Shown here one piece after another: positions 1 through 8,865 of a DNA stretch of 64,000 bases. The position numbers and the translations under genes are program-made. Numbering within the stretch: position 1 is the first letter of the stretch; each line of letters begins with the position of its first letter. The notes beneath the pieces are model-generated. The model was not told where the DNA came from and did no database searches. It saw only the letters and a program-made list of their open reading frames with translations. This DNA comes from Methylophilaceae bacterium 11 (GTDB lineage: Bacteria > Pseudomonadota > Gammaproteobacteria > Burkholderiales > Methylophilaceae). The stretch is from the NCBI GenBank assembly GCA_000525025.1, contig JCKJ01000001.1, positions 1,240,001 through 1,304,000 of the forward strand, read 5' to 3'.

Positions 1-219
1 CTTGAGAAATAAACGCTGGATTTCAGTTTTCCACCAGTTGAGCTTGGTCTGAGCGACTTGATAATCGGTGCATTCATCCACCACATCGTCGACCTCGCGG
101 CAAAATGCATAGAGCGCTGTCATGGCCTCTCGCTTTGCTTTGGGTAGAAAAATAAAACTAAGCGTAAAGCTAGAACCGCTCTCGGCGGTTTTTTGTTTGC
201 AGTATTGGAGTGGTGTCAT
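1..219 (-). CDS. hpnD: HpnD, presqualene diphosphate synthase (partial, N-terminal 73 residues)
   Basis: The reading frame opens with ATG at 219 on the minus strand and runs off the left edge, so only the first 73 residues are visible. They match the start of a trans-isoprenyl diphosphate synthase (squalene/phytoene synthase fold): a FLPKAKR segment around residues 24-30 and the first aspartate-rich motif DDVVDE at about 44-49. HpnD condenses two farnesyl diphosphates to presqualene diphosphate. It starts 14 bases after the hpnC stop codon, so the two probably share a transcript in the order hpnC-hpnD. The HpnD rather than HpnC assignment rests on the pairing with the neighbour and on the shorter N-terminus. 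Confidence 0.8.
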   Translation of the reverse strand, partial: MTPLQYCKQKTAESGSSFTLSFIFLPKAKREAMTALYAFCREVDDVVDECTDYQVAQTKLNWWKTEIQRLFLK

Positions 220-233
220 CGTTGGGCTTGGTG

Positions 234-1127
234 TTATCGTTGGACCAGTGCTTTTAGCAAAATGATAACCCAATCCCCCATGTTTAATTGAGGGCGATGA
301 TAAAAAATATCGCCATTGCACGCTTTTAATTTGCTGATGATACGTTCACCGCCGGCGATGATCATGCGTAATTCAAGGCCTAAGCGCCCGGGCAATTGTT
401 TGCCTAAAGGTTTGCCACGTGTTAATAATTGTTCGGCACGGCCAATGTTCATTTGCATGAAAGATTGCCATTGGGCATTGACCTGTTTGTCCGCAATACT
501 TGATTCGTCAATACCTGCAGCTAGCATCTCGTCTTGGCATAAATAAATGCGGCGCTTACCTTCATTTTTATCAAAGTCGATTGCAATATCCTGATAAAAG
601 TTGATGAGTTGTAACGCAGTACAGATGTCATCTGATCGTAATAGTTTCTCGGGTGTGGCTTGGCCATATAAATGCAGTAGTAGATTGCCCACTGGGTTAG
701 CCGAGCGCTGGCAATAATCAATGACCTCAGTAAAATTGGCATAACGTGTTTTGGTGACGTCTTGACTAAAAGCATCCAGCAGATCGAAAAAAGGCTTGAG
801 TGGTAAACGGTGCGTTTGGATTGTTCGCTGTAACGCGCTAAAGAAATCAGTATTGGGATGAATATAGGCTTGTATCAGCTCTAGCTCATCTCTAAAACGT
901 TGCAGGTTCTCTAATCGTTGTGCTGGGGCAATGTCCCCTTCATCAGCAAAATCATCGGCCTGACGAGCAAAACTGTAAATCATTGCAACCGCCGCGCGAT
1001 AACGCCTGGGCAATAACACGGATGCCACTGGAAAGTTCTCATAATGCTGCTGTGCATACTGTAAGCTTGCTTGCGCAATAGCCGAGTGCTGGTGTAAAGA
1101 TGCTGATGTATTGGGGTTGGCGTTCAT
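234..1127 (-). CDS. hpnC: HpnC, squalene synthase
   Basis: A protein of 297 residues from the ATG at 1127; an upstream in-frame ATG at 1187 would add 20 residues. Neither start has a clear Shine-Dalgarno sequence, and I prefer the shorter form because it fits the family and leaves promoter room for the divergent mtnP. Two aspartate-rich motifs of squalene/phytoene synthases are visible, DDFADE (about residue 58) and the later NFYQDIAIDFDKN, which bind the magnesium-diphosphates of the substrate. HpnC converts (hydroxy)squalene precursors made by HpnD towards squalene. The hpnC-hpnD pair implies hopanoid- or squalene-type lipid synthesis, probably completed by an hpnE beyond the left edge. Confidence 0.85.
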   Translation of the reverse strand: MNANPNTSASLHQHSAIAQASLQYAQQHYENFPVASVLLPRRYRAAVAMIYSFARQADDFADEGDIAPAQRLENLQRFRDELELIQAYIHPNTDFFSALQRTIQTHRLPLKPFFDLLDAFSQDVTKTRYANFTEVIDYCQRSANPVGNLLLHLYGQATPEKLLRSDDICTALQLINFYQDIAIDFDKNEGKRRIYLCQDEMLAAGIDESSIADKQVNAQWQSFMQMNIGRAEQLLTRGKPLGKQLPGRLGLELRMIIAGGERIISKLKACNGDIFYHRPQLNMGDWVIILLKALVQR

Positions 1128-1224
1128 GAGGCGTAAAGTATGCCATAAATTAATCGTCGCCTCAGCATGCACTACTATTAAGTGCATACGTTACAATAAT
1201 CAAAACTATCGAAAGAAGGCAGTT

Positions 1225-1965
1225 ATGTTAGGAATCATTGGTGGAACAGGCTTAACCGAGCTGCCCAATTTAAATATTCATCGGCGCCTGATTGCGCGTA
1301 CGCCCTATGGCGAGCCATCACAGCCGTTGGTATTTGGTGAAGTGGATGGCGTAGAAGTAGTGTTTCTTGCTAGACACGGCGGTGGGCATACCATACCGCC
1401 ACATGCGGTGAATTACCGCGCCAATATTTGGGCATTACATTCTGTAGGTGTATGCGAGTTATTGGCAGTAGCCACAGTGGGCGGCATTCATTTGCAATTG
1501 CGTCCGGCAGACATTGTGCTACCGAATCAAATCATTGATTACACCCACGGCCGTAGAAACACCTACCACGATGGCATTGAATTGCCAGTAAAGCACATTG
1601 ATTTTACCGAACCATATTCCGCAGAAATGCGTCAAAAATGTTTACGCGCAGCACAAAACATTGCACAACCGTTAATTGAAGAAGGGGTGTATGCCTGTGT
1701 GCAGGGGCCGCGCTTAGAGACTGCCGCTGAGATTAATCGATTGGAGCGGGATGGTGCCACCATTGTCGGTATGACTGGCATGCCAGAGGCCGCGCTGGCA
1801 CGTGAGCTAGGCGTGGCATATGCCGCAGTATGCCCTGTGGCCAATTATGCTGCTGGACGTGGAGATAGCGTGAATGGCATTCAGTTCGAAGGCGTCATCC
1901 CACTGCTGAATCAAACCATGTTGAAAGTCATGCGTCTCATTGAACAAATTGCCAAGGAGCGATAA
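1225..1965 (+). CDS. mtnP: S-methyl-5'-thioinosine phosphorylase (MTAP/PNP family)
   Basis: A 246-residue purine nucleoside phosphorylase of the MTAP family. The ATG at 1225 places the phosphate-binding motif GIIGGTGL at residues 3-10, and a weak AAGGC lies just upstream. Other family marks are FLARHGGGH, the VNYRANI stretch and VGMTGMPEAALARELG. The base-binding segment here reads NYAAG instead of the TDYD found in MTA phosphorylases. In the Pseudomonas methylthioinosine phosphorylase this position is likewise changed, so deaminated methylthioinosine is the likely substrate (inference). The enzyme salvages the methylthio-nucleoside by-product of polyamine synthesis. def follows 6 bases later. 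Confidence 0.85.
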   Translation: MLGIIGGTGLTELPNLNIHRRLIARTPYGEPSQPLVFGEVDGVEVVFLARHGGGHTIPPHAVNYRANIWALHSVGVCELLAVATVGGIHLQLRPADIVLPNQIIDYTHGRRNTYHDGIELPVKHIDFTEPYSAEMRQKCLRAAQNIAQPLIEEGVYACVQGPRLETAAEINRLERDGATIVGMTGMPEAALARELGVAYAAVCPVANYAAGRGDSVNGIQFEGVIPLLNQTMLKVMRLIEQIAKER

Positions 1966-1971
1966 GTCAAT

Positions 1972-2505
1972 ATGGCTATTAGAGCTGTGCTTAGAATGGG
2001 TGACCCGATACTGCTGCAAAAAGCAGCTGCGGTGACGCAATTTGACACGCCAGAGCTGCATGCGTTGATTCAAGACATGCAAGATACCATGGCGCATATG
2101 AATGGCGCAGGCATTGCTGCGCCACAAATTGGTGTGAGTTTACGTGTAGTGATTTTCGGCGTGGGTAGTAACCCACGTTATCCGGATGCTGAACAGGTGC
2201 CCTATACGGTGTTGATTAATCCAACACTTACTCCGGTAGGTCAGGAGCAAGAGGATGGTTGGGAAGGGTGCTTGTCTGTTCCAGGCTTTAGAGGGGTGGT
2301 GCCTAGGTACGAACGCCTACATTACACCGGGTTTGACCAATACGGAAACAGTATCGATCGGTTGGTTTCAGGTTTTCATGCGCGCGTAGTGCAACACGAG
2401 TGTGACCACTTGGATGGTATTTTGTACCCCATGCGCATTCAAGATTTAACAAAATTTGGCTTTACTGATGTACTTTTTCCAAATCAGGATATTCAAGACG
2501 ACTAA
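1972..2505 (+). CDS. def: Peptide deformylase
   Basis: A 177-residue peptide deformylase, which removes the formyl group from the N-terminal methionine of new proteins using a bound metal. The three family motifs are present in order: [10 protein letters not shown] (about residues 44-53), EGCLSVPG with the metal-binding cysteine (about 98), and QHECDHLDG with both histidine ligands and the catalytic glutamate (about 142-150). The start follows the mtnP stop by 6 bases, so the two are probably co-transcribed. The length is typical of bacterial deformylases. Confidence 0.95.
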   Translation: MAIRAVLRMGDPILLQKAAAVTQFDTPELHALIQDMQDTMAHMNGAGIAAPQIGVSLRVVIFGVGSNPRYPDAEQVPYTVLINPTLTPVGQEQEDGWEGCLSVPGFRGVVPRYERLHYTGFDQYGNSIDRLVSGFHARVVQHECDHLDGILYPMRIQDLTKFGFTDVLFPNQDIQDD

Positions 2506-2519
2506 TTCTTTGCTATAAT
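2492..2519 (+). promoter_or_regulatory. Extended -10 promoter for tRNA-Ser
   Basis: A perfect TATAAT at 2514-2519 is preceded by TGC, giving an extended -10 element. A weak -35-like TTCAAG lies at 2492-2497 with 16-bp spacing. It overlaps the 3' end of def and lies about 105 bp before the mature tRNA. It is the only clear promoter between the two genes. Confidence 0.6.
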
Positions 2520-2623
2520 GCCGTCTTTCGCGGAAGGGCGGTAGCACGCAAGGTTGTAATATGTGCATGCTGCGGTCTTCAGACTGTCTAATCAATAGTC
2601 TAAAAAGCGATAATGTTTTATTT

Positions 2624-2713
2624 GGAAGAGTGGCAGAGCGGTTTAATGCTACAGTCTTGAAAACTGTCGAGGGTTCACGCCCTCCGTGAGTTCGAATCTC
2701 ACCTCTTCCGCCA
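2624..2713 (+). tRNA. tRNA-Ser (anticodon UGA)
   Basis: A 90-nt class II tRNA. The acceptor stem pairs GGAAGAG (2624-2630) with CTCTTCC (2703-2709), followed by discriminator G and an encoded CCA (2711-2713). The anticodon stem ACAGT/ACTGT encloses the loop CTTGAAA, giving anticodon TGA at 2658-2660. A long variable arm (GAGGGTTC...CCCTC type) and a GTTCGAATC T-loop are present, as expected for serine. It reads UCA and UCG/UCU-type wobble codons. Confidence 0.97.
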
Positions 2714-2722
2714 TATTTTACG

Positions 2723-2745
2723 ATGCCGCTTGCTAGCGGCATTTT
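2723..2745 (+). terminator. Rho-independent terminator after tRNA-Ser
   Basis: The stem ATGCCGC/GCGGCAT encloses the loop TTGCTA and is followed by TTTT. It lies 10 bases after the tRNA CCA end and before the cupin gene. Confidence 0.75.
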
Positions 2746-2778
2746 CATTTAACGGTTAAGTTAGGTAAAGGATTTAAC

Positions 2779-3054
2779 ATGAGTCAAATTATTATCGATC
2801 ACAATCCATCTCAAGAAAAATTGAAAGAGCTAGGCGTTTCTAGCTGGTCTATCTGGGATTGCGAACCATCAAAATTCCCACTGGATTTCAGCATGACTGA
2901 AAGCGCTTATGTGTTAGAAGGCGAATTCCACGTGACACCACAAGGTGGCGAAAAAGTGGTTATTAAAGCCGGTGATTTTGTTGTATTCCCAAAAGGTTTG
3001 AAATCACAATGGGAAGTAGTGAAAACATTGAAAAAACACTACAAACATTCTTAA
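2779..3054 (+). CDS. Small cupin-domain protein (EutQ/DUF861-like)
   Basis: A 91-residue single-domain cupin with a good AGGT/AAAGGA ribosome site shortly before the ATG. The visible core is VLEGEFHVTP (about residues 46-55) followed by AGDFVVFPKGLKSQWEV (about 64-80), the layout of the cupin_3/DUF861 family. The usual metal-binding histidines of motif 1 are mostly missing, so metal binding and enzyme activity are uncertain. The next gene on the same strand (3134-3406) is a clear paralogue, but a terminator lies between them, so they may be transcribed separately. No substrate can be named. Confidence 0.8.
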   Translation: MSQIIIDHNPSQEKLKELGVSSWSIWDCEPSKFPLDFSMTESAYVLEGEFHVTPQGGEKVVIKAGDFVVFPKGLKSQWEVVKTLKKHYKHS

Positions 3055-3082
3055 TTGCAATTGTGTGATGAAAGCATAAAAT

Positions 3083-3109
3083 AAGCCTTGAGATTTCAAG
3101 GCTTTTTTA
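3083..3109 (+). terminator. Rho-independent terminator between the two cupin genes
   Basis: A 9-bp perfect stem AAGCCTTGA/TCAAGGCTT with loop GATT runs into a TTTTTT tract. It ends transcription of the first cupin gene 29 bases after its stop codon. Confidence 0.85.
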
Positions 3110-3133
3110 TTTCTACCATGAGGGGAGTGAGGC

Positions 3134-3406
3134 ATGGCAACAATACATGTAGAAAAACCGGATCAAGCAAAACTAGATGCGTTGGGCGTGTCTCGCTGGC
3201 CCATTTGGACGAAGGAAGTGTCTACGTTTCCATGGTCCTATAGCTCGAAGGAAGTTGCTTACATTTTGCAGGGTGAAGTGACGGTAACACCAACAAATGG
3301 CGCGCCTGTGAGTTTTGGCGTAGGAGATTTAGTCACATTTGAAGCGGGATTAGACTGCACTTGGCACGTCAAGCAGCCGCTTAAAAAACACTATCATTTT
3401 GAGTGA
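3134..3406 (+). CDS. Small cupin-domain protein, paralogue of the preceding gene
   Basis: A 90-residue cupin, closely similar in layout to the gene at 2779. Both share LGVS-W-IW near residue 20, a central LEGE/LQGE strand, a GD-V-F turn and the ending LKKHY. The GAGGGGAGTGAG sequence just before the ATG holds a strong ribosome site. It lies 80 bases after the first copy, across a terminator, and its 3' end faces glnD. This looks like a tandem duplication whose copies have since diverged in the middle of the fold. The function is unknown, and as in its sister the classical metal ligands are not evident. Confidence 0.8.
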   Translation: MATIHVEKPDQAKLDALGVSRWPIWTKEVSTFPWSYSSKEVAYILQGEVTVTPTNGAPVSFGVGDLVTFEAGLDCTWHVKQPLKKHYHFE

Positions 3407-3445
3407 CTGCTACATGGCTAGCACTGAAGTGGTTGTTGAGCTTGA

Positions 3446-6007
3446 TTACAGTTGTGAGAACGCAGCTTCTAAGTTTTTGATGGCTTCAACGTTGAGTTTT
3501 TTACCATGTGGGGCAGAGATCAAGAAGTGATCCTCAACACGATTGCCCAATGTGTTGATGTTTGCGTTACGCAACTCAATATGGCAACTTAAAAGAATCT
3601 GTGCCATTTGCGCCAACAAACCCGGCCGGTCATTGGCAATGATTTCCAGTTGATGATACTGGTTGTGGCTATCGGCAAAAATTTGCACCTGCGTATTGAT
3701 CGGCATGTGTTTGACTTGCCGGTTCATCCTACCCTGAATCGGCTTCTCTAGCATGCCATTTTGAATGAGTTCTGCGGTTAATGTGGCCTCGATATGATTT
3801 AACAAACCACTGTAACTTACTTGTTTAGTGGATTGTTCTAAAACAATAAAATTGTCTAATGCATATCCGTGTTGCGTAGTAAAAATTTTGGCCTGCGCAA
3901 TGTTGTAGTGCATGCTATCGAAGAAGTGGCAAATGCGCGCAAAAATATCATTGCGGTCTTTTGCATAGATCATTACTTGAATGCCGTCACCTTTCGGGCT
4001 CAATCTGGCCCGTACAATGGGCACCAACGTGTTCTTATGTGGCATCAATAAACGGCTTTGCCATGCAATTTCATCACTATCAAACCGGGTAAAGTATTGC
4101 TCACCAAAACTTTCCCAAAGTGGGGCAGCAGAACTTTGAGAGAGATTAAAACTCGCCAGCTTTTTGCTGACTTCTTGTTTACGTATCTCAATTTGCGTTA
4201 AAGAGTCTTTGTGCTCTGCGCGTAGTATGTGAGTGGTTGAAAAGTACAGACTTTCAAGCAGTCGCGCTTTCCATGCATTCCAAACTACTGGGCTGGTGCC
4301 ACGGATATCGGCAACCGTAAGCAAATATAGCGCGGTCAGTCGGTATTCGTCTTTCACAAATTGTGCAAACTGCTCAATCACTTTAGGGTCAGATAAATCA
4401 GACTTTTGTGCCGTGCTGGACATTTTTAAGTGGGCTTGTACCAGCCACGCCACGAGCTCTGTTTCGGCTTTTTGCAGGCCATGTAACTTACAAAAGCGTC
4501 TGGCATCTATGGTGCCTAAATCCGAATGGTCTCCACCACGTCCTTTGGCGATGTCATGAAATAGGGCGGCAAGATAGAGCAGATAAGGCTTGTCAAAATG
4601 CGCGAATAATTTGCTGCACAGCGGAAACTCATGGGCTAGCTCTGGTTTGGCAAAGCGACGTAAATTACGTAACACATTTAAGATGTGCTCATCCACCGTA
4701 TACACATGAAATAAATCATGTTGCATTTGCCCGATGATTTTGCCAAACACAGGAATATATTGCCCTAACACGCCATAGCGATTCATGTTGCGCAAGGCAC
4801 GGTTGACGCCATCTGGCTGCGATAGGATTTCCAGAAACAGCGCTTTGTGCACGCTGGATTGTCGAAAATCGTGGTTGATCGATTTTTTAACCCGTTGTAA
4901 CTCACGGATCAGGTCGGCGCCAAACCCTTGGATGCTCTGATGCTGCTGCAGCAGTAAAAAGCTCTCAAAAATAGCAGCAGGGTTAAGCTGGAAAATATGG
5001 GCAATATTGGCATGGAGTAATCCATGCTGTACATAAAAATGACGATTGATTTCTGTGATGCGGGCAGGCGAGTTCGCTAAGTTTTCTTGAAATGTTTTAA
5101 GCAAAATCTCATTCATTAAACTGATGTATTTAACGCTTTGGTAATAGCGGTGCATCAGCTGCTCGCTGGCGCGCTTATGTGGCGTGGTGACAAAGCCTAA
5201 ATCAGCAGCCAACTCATTCTGAAAATCAAATAATAAGCGGTCTTCTCTGCGTTTTGCTAAGTAATGCAAGCGTACGCGTAGCGTTTGTAAGTTAAGTTCA
5301 TGCCGCTTAATTTGACGCAGTTCTTTGTCAGAGATGATGTTATTTTTGCGTAGTTCTGCCCATGTTTTGCCCCAGCCTTGGCTTTGCGCAATCCATAGAA
5401 TCATATTTAAATCACGTAATCCGCCTGGGCTTTCTTTTAAATTCGGCTCTAAGTTATAAGCGGTATCATTAAATTTTGCGTGACGGTTTTGTTGCTCTTT
5501 TAATTTCTTTTCCAAGAAAGAGGCGGGGGCCAAGGTGTTATTCACCTCTACCTGAAATAATTGAAACTGCTTTTGTGGGCCGATAATCAGGCGCGATTCA
5601 ATTAAGTTAGTCAGAATCGTGACATCGCGTTGCGCTTCCTCCAAGCATTCGGCATGGGTGCGCACGCTATGCCCAACGTTTAAACCAATATCCCACAAAA
5701 TGCCAATTAAACTTTCAATCTTTGCTTGCTGATCTTGTTCAGTATCTTCTGGCTGCAAAATCAGCAAATCAATATCTGAGTATGGGAAAAGCGTTTGACG
5801 CCCATAGCCACCGACGGCAATCAGGCAGATGTCTGGGTGAAGCTGAAGCTGCTGCCACACCTCTGCCAGTAGATGATCAATGCTGTGGCTGAGTTTTTTG
5901 AGTAAGCGGGGCGTGTTCTGGTGGCTAAAAAATTGCGACTCTAAGTTGGCATGCTCAGTCTTTAGCGACTGACGCCAATTTAAAACAGCTTCTTTGGTTG
6001 CTGTCAT
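3446..6007 (-). CDS. glnD: [Protein-PII] uridylyltransferase / uridylyl-removing enzyme GlnD
   Basis: An 853-residue bifunctional nitrogen sensor that adds UMP to PII proteins when glutamine is low and removes it when glutamine is high. The domains are in the usual order: nucleotidyltransferase with GGYGR and PYSDID (about residues 66-80), the PII-uridylyltransferase helical region, an HD phosphohydrolase domain containing HDIAKGRGGDHSDLG (about 485-500), and two C-terminal ACT domains (about 690-760 and 790-850) that sense glutamine. The length matches the family. Its ATG directly follows the map stop codon (TAAATG), so map and glnD form a unit, as in many proteobacteria. Confidence 0.97.
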   Translation of the reverse strand: MTATKEAVLNWRQSLKTEHANLESQFFSHQNTPRLLKKLSHSIDHLLAEVWQQLQLHPDICLIAVGGYGRQTLFPYSDIDLLILQPEDTEQDQQAKIESLIGILWDIGLNVGHSVRTHAECLEEAQRDVTILTNLIESRLIIGPQKQFQLFQVEVNNTLAPASFLEKKLKEQQNRHAKFNDTAYNLEPNLKESPGGLRDLNMILWIAQSQGWGKTWAELRKNNIISDKELRQIKRHELNLQTLRVRLHYLAKRREDRLLFDFQNELAADLGFVTTPHKRASEQLMHRYYQSVKYISLMNEILLKTFQENLANSPARITEINRHFYVQHGLLHANIAHIFQLNPAAIFESFLLLQQHQSIQGFGADLIRELQRVKKSINHDFRQSSVHKALFLEILSQPDGVNRALRNMNRYGVLGQYIPVFGKIIGQMQHDLFHVYTVDEHILNVLRNLRRFAKPELAHEFPLCSKLFAHFDKPYLLYLAALFHDIAKGRGGDHSDLGTIDARRFCKLHGLQKAETELVAWLVQAHLKMSSTAQKSDLSDPKVIEQFAQFVKDEYRLTALYLLTVADIRGTSPVVWNAWKARLLESLYFSTTHILRAEHKDSLTQIEIRKQEVSKKLASFNLSQSSAAPLWESFGEQYFTRFDSDEIAWQSRLLMPHKNTLVPIVRARLSPKGDGIQVMIYAKDRNDIFARICHFFDSMHYNIAQAKIFTTQHGYALDNFIVLEQSTKQVSYSGLLNHIEATLTAELIQNGMLEKPIQGRMNRQVKHMPINTQVQIFADSHNQYHQLEIIANDRPGLLAQMAQILLSCHIELRNANINTLGNRVEDHFLISAPHGKKLNVEAIKNLEAAFSQL

Positions 6008-6805
6008 TTAGGCAGGCAGAGGGCTAGCCGGAGAGCCGGCAGAAACCGTGAGTACTTCATACCCGGTTTCGGTCACAAGCACCGTGTGTTCCCATTGCGC
6101 AGATAGGCTGCGATCTTTGGTGACAATAGTCCAGCCGTCCGGCAATTGTTTAATGTCGCGCTTGCCAGCATTAATCATAGGCTCAATGGTAAAAATCATG
6201 CCTGCCTGTAGCTTTAGGCCGGCACCGGGGCGCCCATAATGCAGCACTTGTGGCTCGGTGTGGAATTTCTTTCCGATGCCATGCCCGCAGAACTCGCGGA
6301 CGACACTAAATCCATTTTTCTCGGCAAAACTTTGTATGGCGTAACCAATGTCGCCCAAAGTCGCTTGCGGTTTTACTTGCTGAATACCTAGCCACATAGC
6401 CTGATAGGTTAAATCGCATAAACGCTTGGCTTGGATTGAGGTCTCGCCAATCTGAAACATACGGCTGGTGTCACCGTGGTAGCCATTTTTAATCACGGTA
6501 ATATCAATATTCACAATGTCACCATTTTTCAGCACTTTGTCACCGGGTACGCCGTGGCAAATCTGATGGTTGACCGAGGTGCAAATTGATTTTGGATATG
6601 GTGTGTGACCATCTGGCGCATAGTTGAGTGGCGCCGGGATTGCTTGTTGTACGTTGACGATGTAGTCATGGCAAAGCTGATCCAGCTTTTCGGTGGTCAC
6701 ACCGTGTACAACAAAGGGAGTAATATAGTCTAGGACTTCTGAGGCAAGTTTGCCGGCAATCCGCATCTGTGCGATGTCTTCAGCATTGTTAATTGTAATA
6801 GCCAT
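6008..6805 (-). CDS. map: Type I methionine aminopeptidase
   Basis: A 265-residue methionine aminopeptidase, which removes the initiator methionine after deformylation. I chose the ATG at 6805, giving MAITINNAEDIAQMR; an upstream ATG at 6850 would add 15 non-conserved residues. The metal ligands are visible: NIDITV and GDTSRMF supply two aspartates, GHGIGKKFHTEP a histidine, FTIEPMIN a glutamate and QWEHTVLVTE the last glutamate. Substrate-site histidine motifs ICHGVPGD and HTEP are also present. It abuts glnD with no gap. Together with def at 1972, the window holds both enzymes of N-terminal methionine processing. Confidence 0.96.
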   Translation of the reverse strand: MAITINNAEDIAQMRIAGKLASEVLDYITPFVVHGVTTEKLDQLCHDYIVNVQQAIPAPLNYAPDGHTPYPKSICTSVNHQICHGVPGDKVLKNGDIVNIDITVIKNGYHGDTSRMFQIGETSIQAKRLCDLTYQAMWLGIQQVKPQATLGDIGYAIQSFAEKNGFSVVREFCGHGIGKKFHTEPQVLHYGRPGAGLKLQAGMIFTIEPMINAGKRDIKQLPDGWTIVTKDRSLSAQWEHTVLVTETGYEVLTVSAGSPASPLPA

Positions 6806-6956
6806 GATCGGTAAAAAATGATTAATCAACACACATTTTAACATGAGCAAGTTTAAGTAACGCCATTTAATAAAATAGCCGGTAAAAACACGTTTAATCG
6901 TGCAATCTGACTATCAGCGTCTCGGGTACCCTATTAGGCGAACATAGGAGATGTGT

Positions 6957-7799
6957 ATGAATACACTTGAGCAAGCGTTAAGCAGCAGCACGATAGCTGG
7001 CTGGATTGCGTTTTTTCAAACCGCTGATATTCCGGTACTAAGACAAACCGCTAGAGATATCGCTACCCTGAAAGCCGACGAAGACAATACAAGTGCACGT
7101 GATATTACGCTGGCTGTACTAAAAGATCCCATGATGGTGTTTAAGGTACTTACTTATGCACAACGCCATAAAGGTCGGCAGCAACTGCAAGATTTGGTGC
7201 AGGTGGAGCAGGCTGTGATTATGCTGGGCACCAGCACGTTTTTTAATCATATTTTGCCCGAGCCTACCGTAGAATCAGTCATTGGTACGCGAGTGATTGC
7301 GCTCACTCATTTGCTAAAGCTCATTAAGCGCGCGCATCGCGCATCGCACTATGCAATTGAATGGGCTGCCTATTTAAAAGACTTGCATGCTGAAGATGTA
7401 CGCCTGGCCGCACTATTGCGCGATTTGGCAGAAATGTTGATGTGGTGTTTCGCGCCGGAGAAAATGCTTGAAATTCATCAAAAGCAGCAGCAGGATCGGC
7501 AATTACGTAGCACGGATGTGCAACTACAGGTGCTGACATTTAAGTTGATGGACCTGCAAAAATCGTTGGTGGAGGCGTTTGGTTTACCACCATTGCTGAC
7601 GGAGTTGATGGATGAAGATAAAGCTGATGCGCAACGTGTGAAAAACGTACGCTTAGCAGTCAATTTGGCGCGACATACTGCCAACGGTTGGGATGATGCA
7701 GCGCTGCCGGACGATTACAAAGAGATTGCCGATTTGCTCCATGTGGACGTGAGTCGTGTGATGCATTTGATTGGTGCGCCCAACGTATCTGCCGAATAG
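6957..7799 (+). CDS. HDOD-domain protein
   Basis: A 280-residue soluble protein with the features of an HDOD domain, a non-catalytic relative of HD phosphohydrolases found in bacterial signalling proteins. Visible marks are the early LKDPMMVFKVL helix (HDOD proteins often have DP-L--K-L), the central VEQAVIMLGTSTFF segment and ALLRDLAEML where HD proteins would have catalytic residues. An AGGAG at 6946-6950 decides the start: the ATG at 6957 has 6-base spacing, while the ATG at 6951 would touch the ribosome site. It stands alone, divergent from map. No output domain is attached, so the role is unknown. Confidence 0.75.
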   Translation: MNTLEQALSSSTIAGWIAFFQTADIPVLRQTARDIATLKADEDNTSARDITLAVLKDPMMVFKVLTYAQRHKGRQQLQDLVQVEQAVIMLGTSTFFNHILPEPTVESVIGTRVIALTHLLKLIKRAHRASHYAIEWAAYLKDLHAEDVRLAALLRDLAEMLMWCFAPEKMLEIHQKQQQDRQLRSTDVQLQVLTFKLMDLQKSLVEAFGLPPLLTELMDEDKADAQRVKNVRLAVNLARHTANGWDDAALPDDYKEIADLLHVDVSRVMHLIGAPNVSAE

Positions 7800-7861
7800 T
7801 CATTGGCAGCAGATTTTAGCGTGATTTACGTAATCTAAAACTAGCAAATTCAATTGCTTAG

Positions 7862-8021
7862 TGGTAATATTCTGCCTTCGCATTTCAATAGAAATGTGTT
7901 TTTAAATCTACACACAGCCTAATCTAGGGTGCCTAATCATAGCGAGTGGTATTTAACTGCTTGATTTTGAGGGTGTTTTTAGCGTTGTGTGAATTCATAA
8001 CCCTTTGAGAGTGAGAATAGT
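7862..8021 (+). promoter_or_regulatory. rpsB promoter and long 5' leader
   Basis: An extended -10 (TGG followed by TAATAT, 7862-7870) lies about 150 bases before rpsB, leaving a leader of roughly 145 nt. CACACA near 7912 can pair with TGTGTG near 7986, which would fold most of the leader into one domain. In other proteobacteria S2 represses its own operon by binding such a leader; that this happens here is inference. Confidence 0.4.
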
Positions 8022-8771
8022 ATGTCAGTAACCATGCGTCAAATGCTAGAGGCCGGTGTTCACTTTGGCCATCAAACCCGTTATTGGAATCCAAAAATGG
8101 CCGAGTACATTTTTGGTGATCGTAACAAAATTCATATCGTTAACCTTGAAAAAACATTGCCAATGTTTGAAGATGCACTTAAATATGTGCGTACATTGGC
8201 AGCTAACAAAGGTCGTATTTTATTCGTTGGTACAAAACGTCAAGCACGTGACATCGTAAAAGAAGAAGCTGCGCGTGCAGGTTGTGCATATGTGAACCAC
8301 CGTTGGTTAGGTGGTATGTTAACTAACTTCAAAACAGTGAAGCAATCTATCAAACGCTTGACTGACTACGAAGCGATGTTGCAAGACGGTAGCTTGGAAA
8401 AATTTGGTAAAAAAGAAGCTTTAGGCTATAAGCGTGAAGTGGAGAAGTTAGAGCGCTCTATCGGTGGTATAAAAGAGATGGGTGGCTTGCCAGATGCGAT
8501 TTTCATCATTGACGTAGGTCATGAGAGCGGTGCGATTACTGAAGCGCAAAAATTGGGCATTCCAGTGATTGGCGTTGTGGATACAAATAACTCACCTGAT
8601 GGCGTGACTTACATTATTCCTGGCAATGATGACTCAAGCCGTGCGATTCGTTTATATGCACGTGGTATTGCGGATGCAGTATTAGAAGGCCGTGCTAACG
8701 CGATTACAGAGATCATTAAATCAGCAAAAGAAGAAGAGTTTGTTGAAGTAGCTGAAGCAGCTGCAGAGTAA
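8022..8771 (+). CDS. rpsB: 30S ribosomal protein S2
   Basis: A 249-residue ribosomal protein S2 of the small-subunit neck. The opening [22 protein letters not shown] is the family signature, and [21 protein letters not shown] and the glycine-rich [13 protein letters not shown] follow in order. The ATG at 8022 lies after GAGAGTGAGAA, an acceptable ribosome site. It is the first gene of a long rightward run. A terminator-like hairpin separates it from tsf, a common arrangement that lowers tsf expression relative to rpsB. Confidence 0.98.
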   Translation: MSVTMRQMLEAGVHFGHQTRYWNPKMAEYIFGDRNKIHIVNLEKTLPMFEDALKYVRTLAANKGRILFVGTKRQARDIVKEEAARAGCAYVNHRWLGGMLTNFKTVKQSIKRLTDYEAMLQDGSLEKFGKKEALGYKREVEKLERSIGGIKEMGGLPDAIFIIDVGHESGAITEAQKLGIPVIGVVDTNNSPDGVTYIIPGNDDSSRAIRLYARGIADAVLEGRANAITEIIKSAKEEEFVEVAEAAAE

Positions 8772-8784
8772 TTGCTTTTTAATC

Positions 8785-8808
8785 AAAAGGGGCGCATAGC
8801 CCCTTTTT
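8785..8808 (+). terminator. Terminator or attenuator between rpsB and tsf
   Basis: The stem AAAAGGGGC/GCCCCTTTT with loop GCATA is followed by a T tract. It lies 14 bases after rpsB, and since no separate strong promoter is evident before tsf, partial read-through is likely. Confidence 0.8.
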
Positions 8809-8865
8809 GTATTCTCAAATAATGAATATAAACATTGAATCATCAATTTAGATTAGGAGTTTAAG

